From a virus: a stretch of 26,707 nucleotides of DNA. Positions 22,011 to 26,707 of this stretch are shown one piece after another (position 1 is the stretch's first letter; each line of letters opens with the position of its first letter). Position numbers and translations under genes: made by a program. Under the pieces are notes generated by a model, which saw only the letters and a program-made list of their open reading frames with translations, was not told the DNA's origin and did no database searches. The stretch is from the IMG/VR virus record IMGVR_UViG_3300024519_000011, positions 1 through 26,707 of that record; one strand, 5' to 3'.

Positions 22011-23819
22011 TTATCTTCTAAAGAATAAGGTACTTTCTTCCCGGTCGTCCTCATCCTCTTCATAAATTTCTTCAGGTATATATTCAGCTGCATTTGAAAG
22101 GTCTTCTTGTTGCTGAGCAGCATCTGACATTTCCTGAAGCATTCTATCCCTACTATTCATTTCATCTTCACTGCTTAATATAATTTCATCCTCTGCTACT
22201 TGTTTGATATTTACTTCAACAATATTACCATAATATAAAGGTGATTGAAGATAATAAGGTATCCAATATAACGAAGTAATGTGGTCATCGTGATTACCAC
22301 CTAACGCACCCCATTTACTTTGAGTTACTTGACCAAATGAATGTAGTTCATTGATAGTTACTTCATCGTGAAGTTTTATGAATTTACGTTGAGTATATGT
22401 TTTTAATAGAATAACAGCATTCTGTTTTAATTTCTCACTTGCCCATAGGCCCATATGACGACCACTAGGGTCGAAGTGAAGTAGGTTATCATATTCTGCT
22501 GTGCTGTGGAAGTACTTAGTAGCGGCGATTCCCGGACCATTCTGCTCTACTATTAATGATGGGTCATTATACTTCTTTAACAGCACTCTAGCCTTTTTAC
22601 AGAACTCTTCAATCTCCATAGAATTCGAATACATAGTACATACTTGATGTGCGGTAATATTTGATTTAACTAAGAATATCTGAAGTACGGTATTATCTTT
22701 ATATACACCATAACCTGAGTCAAGAGATGCTACATATTCCCAATTCTTCGTATCCAATTCTTCTTTTTTACGAGGTAGTTCCCATATACTAATAAATTTG
22801 GGTAAAGTTGGTATTTTTAATGGGTCACTACTTTTCAATGTCTTTAAAAAGTGATGGTCAATTAATGTTGATACCGAGCCGATAAAATCACATTTATACT
22901 CTTGGTTAAATCGAATTTCACCGATACGATTTATTTCATCACGGGCCCACTGCTCATCACGTCCCGGTACAGCATTCCATGCAATTTCACTCTTGACATA
23001 ATCGACTGAGTTTGCATTTTCAGGTTCAACAGCTTTATTCCACATATGGAAGAAGTGATTCATACCCGATGGCGTTGATGTAATAATTACTTTAGTGGTT
23101 TTACCTGATGAAATTGTAGGGAATACAGATGCCATAAACTCATCGGCGATATGTGGTTTAATAAAGGCGAACTCATCAAGAAACAGTAGGTTAATTGAAA
23201 GACCACGGATACCATCAGGAGAAGTAGCAGCACAAATAATACGAGTGTTATTAGTAAACTGAATTCCACGCTTATTCCATTGCATTACACCCGGTTGCAT
23301 CCACATAGGAAGCATCATATAACTATCTCGTAGTTGTTGAAGCTGTTCCTGTGCAAGGTTCAATTTGTTACCAAGAACTGCAACAACTTTATCCGCATTG
23401 AATAAAGCATACCAAAGAATATAGGCACGAGTTGTCGCTGAATTGTGTGAAAGAATGTCACTCGTGTAAAATCGATGATTTTTGTCATTTAATTCTAAAT
23501 CATACATATGTGATTTAGAATCTAAATGAGTAACCGAAGTGACTATATCATACCCATCTTTAGTATGGATAAAATCACCTATAGAAAGGTCTTTTACGAA
23601 TACCTCATCAAGTACATCATTATTAACATTTGAGTGAAATACTATATGCGTATCAGCACATTTTAACGAATGTCTGGTTGTACATAATTCCCATACATCA
23701 TAATCAACTGTTTTATGACAATATTTTATATCAGACCAACCAGTATCCGTCTTGACTTTAAAACCTTTAGATTTTATCGATTCAATAAATTTTCGTTTTA
23801 CTTCATTTGATGGTTTCAC
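22011..23819 (-). CDS. Split intein C-fragment fused to terminase large subunit C-part
   Basis: A 602-residue precursor. It starts at a GTG preceded by AAGGAA, overlapping the endonuclease gene by 17 bases. Residues 1-126 are the intein C-part: a strand with FKVKTDTGWSDI, a block-B-like region (LCTTRHSLKCADTHIVF), and the C-terminal FYTSDILSHN with His125-Asn126. Ser127 is the first extein residue. Residues 127-602 are the terminase: SATTRAYILWYALF completes the Walker A loop, LLFLDE gives Walker B Asp215-Glu216, STP at 248-250 is the coupling motif, and the nuclease has Asp367 (SLDSG), Glu425 (VEQNG) and Asp511-Asp512. After splicing with the N-part it would give a 558-residue packaging motor; T4 gp17 has 610. 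Confidence 0.9.
   Translation of the reverse strand: MKPSNEVKRKFIESIKSKGFKVKTDTGWSDIKYCHKTVDYDVWELCTTRHSLKCADTHIVFHSNVNNDVLDEVFVKDLSIGDFIHTKDGYDIVTSVTHLDSKSHMYDLELNDKNHRFYTSDILSHNSATTRAYILWYALFNADKVVAVLGNKLNLAQEQLQQLRDSYMMLPMWMQPGVMQWNKRGIQFTNNTRIICAATSPDGIRGLSINLLFLDEFAFIKPHIADEFMASVFPTISSGKTTKVIITSTPSGMNHFFHMWNKAVEPENANSVDYVKSEIAWNAVPGRDEQWARDEINRIGEIRFNQEYKCDFIGSVSTLIDHHFLKTLKSSDPLKIPTLPKFISIWELPRKKEELDTKNWEYVASLDSGYGVYKDNTVLQIFLVKSNITAHQVCTMYSNSMEIEEFCKKARVLLKKYNDPSLIVEQNGPGIAATKYFHSTAEYDNLLHFDPSGRHMGLWASEKLKQNAVILLKTYTQRKFIKLHDEVTINELHSFGQVTQSKWGALGGNHDDHITSLYWIPYYLQSPLYYGNIVEVNIKQVAEDEIILSSEDEMNSRDRMLQEMSDAAQQQEDLSNAAEYIPEEIYEEDEDDREESTLFFRR
23442..23819 (-). other. Intein C-fragment (126 residues)
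   Basis: Codes for residues 1-126 of the downstream precursor. It carries the block B-like His residues, block F and the terminal His-Asn before Ser. Block B lies here and not in the N-fragment, so the split is much nearer the intein N-terminus than in ordinary split inteins. This is the arrangement known from atypically split inteins such as AceL-TerL. Confidence 0.85.
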
Positions 23820-25053
23820 TTTCTAGAAATTCCTTACAATTACGCAACTCTCGGTAAACATTTTTTTTAATATCTGAATGCCATATAACTAATACTTCAT
23901 AATCCTTAGATTTGGCTAACTCGATTTTATGCTTATCATAATCCCAAATTTCTTGAGCTGTTTTATCTTTATTAAATCTAATCATATGTTTATGTGGAGT
24001 ATCATCAGGTTTATATATAGCAGGGTTTGCGTGAGTTCTATCACCATTATATTCAATGATTTTGTTTTTGTATGTAAAATCAAACGCCCTATACCTTCTT
24101 GTATCAGTAGTAGATGTATATAGAATTAATTCAGATGACCCCATTAGGACCTCAGAACGGTCAATTCCTTCTGTGTCTATAAGATTCTCAAAAAATTTAA
24201 TTGAGACTGCACTGATTGAATTTGAACCCCTTAATCGTGTTCGGACAATTTCTTTCATTTCTTCAGGTGATTTTGAATTCATTGTATTCATCCATTTAGC
24301 GGTGATTTTATCTCTAACGATTTTAGCCTCATCGATTGATATATCATTTCTATTCGCAATTGCTTGTACCGTATTGGTTTGTTGCCTTTTATATACCATG
24401 TCAGCTGCGTGTTCTTCATCAATATTATATTTATTCATATAATATTCTATTCGAGTAGGTTCTGATTTAGGGCCTTTATTATTTTGTACGGTTTGTATAA
24501 ATTCTTGTTTTTTAATAATTGATTCTTCTATTGAAAACCCTTTTCGCATGTAAAACTCTTCTGACCATGGAGATAATTCAGACTTACCATTTCCATACAT
24601 TGGATTTTTATCACCTATACGACTTTCAGTTAAATATTTAATATATTCATCAGTCTCTAGTCGCTCTTCAAATTGTTTTTTATAATCATCAACTTTCATA
24701 TCATGAATAGTGGATATGTGTTTGTATAATTGTTTACCACGAAATTTACATATTTGACATTCAGGTAATTTATAGAACTCATCATCCCCTATTTTTAATC
24801 TGAGTTTTTCAGTCTCTTTTTTAATTCGTTCAGGGTCTCTGAGACGTTTTTTACTAGCTTCCGCTGTATACGCTCTATGGTCAACTATATAAGATTCGTC
24901 AATCAAATCATTAGTTCGTAACTCTTTAGCATTTATCTTATGCTGCCGACTAACATGACCTATTAAAGATGAAAAACACGCTCCTTTCCTAAACGATGTT
25001 GAATTGTAGTTACAATATGGACATTTAAGTATATGAGAATTATTCATTTTCAT
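23803..25053 (-). CDS. Vsr-like (EDxHD-type) homing endonuclease
   Basis: A 416-residue protein. Two zinc-finger-like motifs start it: Cys11-Cys14...His33-His38 and Cys99-Cys102...His112-His117. Then RIGDKNPMYG (NUMOD3-like) and helical repeats around residues 160-270 follow, probably binding DNA. The C-terminal domain, about 300-400, has RAFDFTYKNKIIEYNGDR, then HANP, then AQEIWDYDKHK and EVLVIWHSD. This is the Vsr/EDxHD nuclease pattern, with candidate catalytic Asp325, Glu334, His341 and Asp373. This family is known as free-standing nucleases of fractured intein genes. The first ATG (25053) overlaps the terminase N-part by 14 bases; an ATG at 25047 has better spacing from the AAAGGA site. 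Confidence 0.85.
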   Translation of the reverse strand: MKMNNSHILKCPYCNYNSTSFRKGACFSSLIGHVSRQHKINAKELRTNDLIDESYIVDHRAYTAEASKKRLRDPERIKKETEKLRLKIGDDEFYKLPECQICKFRGKQLYKHISTIHDMKVDDYKKQFEERLETDEYIKYLTESRIGDKNPMYGNGKSELSPWSEEFYMRKGFSIEESIIKKQEFIQTVQNNKGPKSEPTRIEYYMNKYNIDEEHAADMVYKRQQTNTVQAIANRNDISIDEAKIVRDKITAKWMNTMNSKSPEEMKEIVRTRLRGSNSISAVSIKFFENLIDTEGIDRSEVLMGSSELILYTSTTDTRRYRAFDFTYKNKIIEYNGDRTHANPAIYKPDDTPHKHMIRFNKDKTAQEIWDYDKHKIELAKSKDYEVLVIWHSDIKKNVYRELRNCKEFLESETIK

Positions 25054-25393
25054 TTTCCTTTAGTAGATTAAAAAATTCTTCGACGGTAAATTCCATTTCT
25101 TCACCATCTTCATTTTTAATATACATTAATTCATCAGGAAAAATGCATTTTCCACATTGTCTGGGAAATTTTACAATATTATATCGGTATGCGTCAAACT
25201 TTGCGATTAATTCTTCTTGGAAATCCCACATCCCAAATAATTGCATACCATGGTCTTTGGTATTAATGTAAACATAATTCTTAATAAAGTAATTAGGGTC
25301 CTTAACACACTTCTTAATTTCACGAAGCTGCCAAGGCTCAACTGGTACGGACTCAGTGGAATCACGTAGATTATTGATTCCATTAAACGCCAT
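25040..25393 (-). CDS. Terminase large subunit N-part fused to split intein N-fragment
   Basis: A 117-residue protein. I chose the ATG at 25393 (GAGGT seven bases upstream), which overlaps the previous gene by 11 bases; a TTG at 25399 is less likely. Residues 1-82 are the terminase N-extein: EIKKCVKDPNYFIKNYVYIN, then MWDFQEELIAKF and NIVKFPRQCGK, which is the Walker A motif up to its lysine. Residue 83 is Cys, starting a 35-residue intein N-fragment (CIFPDELMYIKNEDG, then MEFTVEEFFNLL) that stops before block B. It needs the C-part precursor at 22011-23819 for protein trans-splicing. Without splicing, the ATPase loop and nuclease would be on separate proteins, so packaging should depend on it. 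Confidence 0.9.
   Translation of the reverse strand: MAFNGINNLRDSTESVPVEPWQLREIKKCVKDPNYFIKNYVYINTKDHGMQLFGMWDFQEELIAKFDAYRYNIVKFPRQCGKCIFPDELMYIKNEDGEEMEFTVEEFFNLLKENENE
25043..25147 (-). other. Intein N-fragment (35 residues)
   Basis: Starts with Cys directly after the Walker A Lys, followed by a typical intein block A (a D-x-x-M/V strand, an acidic EDG turn, then a helix TVEEFFNLL), and ends at a stop codon. The Cys1 nucleophile is intact. Its shortness is unusual; standard split-intein N-fragments have about 90-120 residues. Confidence 0.85.
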
Positions 25394-26360
25394 GTCCAAT
25401 ACCTCGGCGATATATGAATTTACACTCGAACTCCTGTTGAAAACGTTCTATACCAATGTTTTCTATCATATGTTCTTTCCATTGCACATCTTTCCCGGGA
25501 ATACCAACATCCCATGGAATCTCCATTGCGTAAAAATTACTATAATTACATATAGCATCACTGAACATCCTCATAAAATGATTGGGTCCATTTGGAGTTG
25601 ATAGTATATGGATTTGAGTGTCTCTCCCTGCCATCAATGTTGGCATAACTGAAGCCATAAGCTCATCAAAAATTTCTCTTTTAATATATGCAGCTTCGTC
25701 TATGAATAGATAGTTAACGCCATATCCTCTCATAGAATCAGTCGTACATGCAGCTGCAATTACTCTACATCCATTTTCTAATCGTATAACTTTTTTATTT
25801 TTTTCTAATAACTTCGGTTGCATGAATTCAGGTAGAGAGTCTAATATTTCTCTAACTTTAGTAAGTAACTCAGTAGTTGTATTGAATTTATTTGACATAA
25901 GTACTATGGTTTTATCACAGTTGGATATCATATAGTGAACTATATTTACTAACTGCAGCATAGTCCCTCCAATTTGACGAGACTTATTTGTGATAGTTCG
26001 CTTGCGGTGATTAAATTCACTTAATAAATCTCGCTGGAAATCATGTAATATCAAATTTGTATAACCATTATCAACGGTGTTATATGATATAGCATTCTCG
26101 GCGAAAAATATAGGGTCATCTATACATTGCTTATAGAATTTTAATTGCGATGCAGTAACACGGGCTTCTTCATCGATATCAACATCTACGTCGTCGAATA
26201 CAAGACCATCGAGAAAATTATCTATCTTACTTTGTCTAGTATCAGCAAATTCTCGGACTGCTAACCGAATAATTTCACTTCGATTACTATCAAGTATCTC
26301 AGATAAATGGTCGATAGTCTTATCTTCATCTTCTTTGATGTATATGTTCACTCGCTTCAT
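25383..26360 (-). CDS. Terminase ATPase paralogue with ribbon-helix-helix N-terminus, Walker A changed
   Basis: A 325-residue protein. I chose the ATG at 26360; a GTG at 26396 would sit almost on the promoter. Residues 1-42 look like a ribbon-helix-helix DNA-binding domain (MKRVNIYIKEDEDKTIDHLS, then SNRSEIIRLAVREFA). Residues about 71-320 align along their length with the terminase ATPase domain encoded next door: DFQRDLL, SRQIGGT (126-133), LFIDEAAYI (Asp221-Glu222), STPNG (254-258) and FQQEFECKFI. The Walker A lysine is replaced by Gly132, so ATP hydrolysis is doubtful. The nuclease domain is absent; the gene ends overlapping the terminase N-part. It may serve as a pac-site-binding small-terminase substitute or motor regulator (inference). 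Confidence 0.8.
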   Translation of the reverse strand: MKRVNIYIKEDEDKTIDHLSEILDSNRSEIIRLAVREFADTRQSKIDNFLDGLVFDDVDVDIDEEARVTASQLKFYKQCIDDPIFFAENAISYNTVDNGYTNLILHDFQRDLLSEFNHRKRTITNKSRQIGGTMLQLVNIVHYMISNCDKTIVLMSNKFNTTTELLTKVREILDSLPEFMQPKLLEKNKKVIRLENGCRVIAAACTTDSMRGYGVNYLFIDEAAYIKREIFDELMASVMPTLMAGRDTQIHILSTPNGPNHFMRMFSDAICNYSNFYAMEIPWDVGIPGKDVQWKEHMIENIGIERFQQEFECKFIYRRGIGHGV

Positions 26361-26399
26361 TGGTAAAGGTCTCTTTTTTTGGAGGTGTATATACACACT

Positions 26400-26406
26400 G
26401 TTTATA
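26400..26406 (-). promoter_or_regulatory. Late-type promoter TATAAAC before the packaging operon
   Basis: Plus-strand GTTTATA reads TATAAAC on the minus strand, 40 bases before the ATG at 26360. With the terminator just upstream it would start the transcript covering the paralogue, the terminase parts and the endonuclease. Confidence 0.5.
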
Positions 26407-26437
26407 AAAGAGGTTTAATTTTTTAATTTATTGACAA

Positions 26438-26469
26438 ATAAAGGGAATTGCTATAGCGATTCCCTTTAT
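26438..26469. terminator. Long hairpin terminator, near-perfect 32-base palindrome
   Basis: ATAAAGGGAATTGCTATAGC and its partner CGATTCCCTTTAT form a stem with one T-G pair and no true loop sequence, flanked by T- and A-rich stretches. It ends the Arg-rich gene on the minus strand. The central GCTATAGC is also palindromic, so it could be a protein site as well. Confidence 0.65.
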
Positions 26470-26479
26470 ATTTATGATA

Positions 26480-26707
26480 TTAACCTCGATTAAGTTGACG
26501 AGCTCTTCTCATTCGTTCCTCTGATATATTTCGTCTTCGTCTAGGTCTAGGTCGTCTAGGTCGTCTAGATTGACGAGGGGGGATTACAATTACTTTACGC
26601 TTTTTAAGTAAATCGGCAATAAACTTTCTAAATAACTCAATTCGTTTAAGTCGAGCTACTTCCTGAGCTTTTCTGAATTGAGCTTCTCGGATACGTCTTA
26701 ACTCACG
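26480..26707 (-). CDS. Arg-rich protein, 3' part only (75 residues visible)
   Basis: The frame is open to the window edge, so the 5' part is missing. Visible residues begin RELRRIREAQFRKAQEVARL, a helical basic segment, then a hydrophobic strand (KVIVIPP), then an Arg/Pro-rich tract (RRPRRPRPRRRR) and a short helix ending RRARQLNRG. The Arg-rich tail suggests binding to nucleic acid or to an acidic protein surface. It precedes the packaging operon and ends at a hairpin terminator. No family recognised. Confidence 0.65.
   Translation of the reverse strand, partial: RELRRIREAQFRKAQEVARLKRIELFRKFIADLLKKRKVIVIPPRQSRRPRRPRPRRRRNISEERMRRARQLNRG

Larger units (their letters stand above)
23442..25147 (-). 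mobile_element. Split intein plus homing endonuclease element in the terminase gene
   Basis: A 1706-bp insertion between the Lys and Ser codons of the Walker A motif (RQCGK|S). It comprises a 35-codon intein N-part, a separate overlapping endonuclease gene and a 126-codon intein C-part. Each of the three reading frames overlaps the next and is shifted from it, so the pieces are made as separate proteins. It matches the arrangement described as fractured genes. Confidence 0.88.

Noticed and set aside
24056-24442. Plus-strand open frame inside the homing endonuclease gene
   Set aside because: It is antisense to a gene with clear zinc-finger and nuclease motifs and has no recognisable product.
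22011-25393. Terminase as a pseudogene broken by frameshift or a plain insertion
   Set aside because: Both broken ends carry intein residues with intact Cys1, His-Asn and Ser+1, and the downstream part has an intact nuclease, so trans-splicing explains the structure better.
25356-25601. Plus-strand open frame over the terminase paralogue
   Set aside because: It is antisense to a conserved ATPase domain and has no ribosome-binding site or family.
26431-26471. TTGACA ... TATATT as a plus-strand promoter
   Set aside because: The boxes are about 30 bases apart with a terminator hairpin between them, too far for a sigma70 promoter.
26530-26575. GTCGTCTAG short repeats as a DNA element
   Set aside because: They simply encode the Arg/Pro-rich tract of the partial Arg-rich gene.

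Overview
The window is part of a large, AT-rich, T4-like contractile-tailed bacteriophage genome (myovirus type). The evidence is a baseplate and tail gene cluster with gp53-, gp27- and gp5-like proteins, a gp4-like head-completion nuclease, tail-tube-fold proteins, an Hsp20 protein, a phage sigma factor and a two-domain large terminase. A zinc amidase endolysin points to a host with peptidoglycan, and the IF-1 resembles proteobacterial IF-1, so a Gram-negative host is likely; the exact host cannot be read from this sequence. No gene-free stretch exceeds about 120 bases.

Layout. Bases 1-8585 (+) form one compact late operon: a tail-tube-like baseplate protein (5' end outside the window), gp53-like wedge, gp27-like hub, gp5-like spike with a degenerate amidase fold, an unknown 598-residue protein, gp4-like nuclease, a thioredoxin-fold protein, a UDP-galactopyranose-mutase-like protein and a glycosyltransferase. 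Several of these genes overlap as TAATG. Bases 8586-10967 (-) hold two more tail-tube-like proteins and a 2H phosphoesterase. Bases 11000-16440 hold short, mostly unknown units in alternating orientation, a secreted-protein gene with its own sigma70-type promoter and terminator (moron-like), and the amidase endolysin. Bases 16437-18818 (-) hold a two-helix membrane protein (holin candidate), translation initiation factor IF-1, a winged-helix/AbrB-like regulator, a small unknown protein, a DUF4326 protein, an odd tRNA and a 47-residue ORF. Bases 18933-20820 (+) encode a sigma factor and an Hsp20 protein fused to a Gln/Gly/Tyr/Pro repeat tract. Bases 20824-26707 (-) encode a DCC-family protein, two unknown proteins, the packaging cluster and a partial Arg-rich protein.

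The most striking system is the packaging cluster. The large terminase gene is broken inside its Walker A motif by an atypically split intein, with a 35-residue N-fragment and a 126-residue C-fragment. A free-standing Vsr-like (EDxHD-type) homing endonuclease gene sits between the two halves. Immediately upstream and overlapping is a terminase-ATPase paralogue that carries an N-terminal ribbon-helix-helix domain, has lost the Walker A lysine and lacks the nuclease domain.

Regulation. A TATAAAC(T)/TATAAATA element recurs upstream of many genes, usually 22-43 bases before the start codon and often as divergent inverted pairs. It looks like this phage's late promoter, possibly read by the sigma factor encoded here. 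Canonical sigma70-type elements (TTGACA-16-TATATT) precede the secreted-protein gene and, less perfectly, IF-1.
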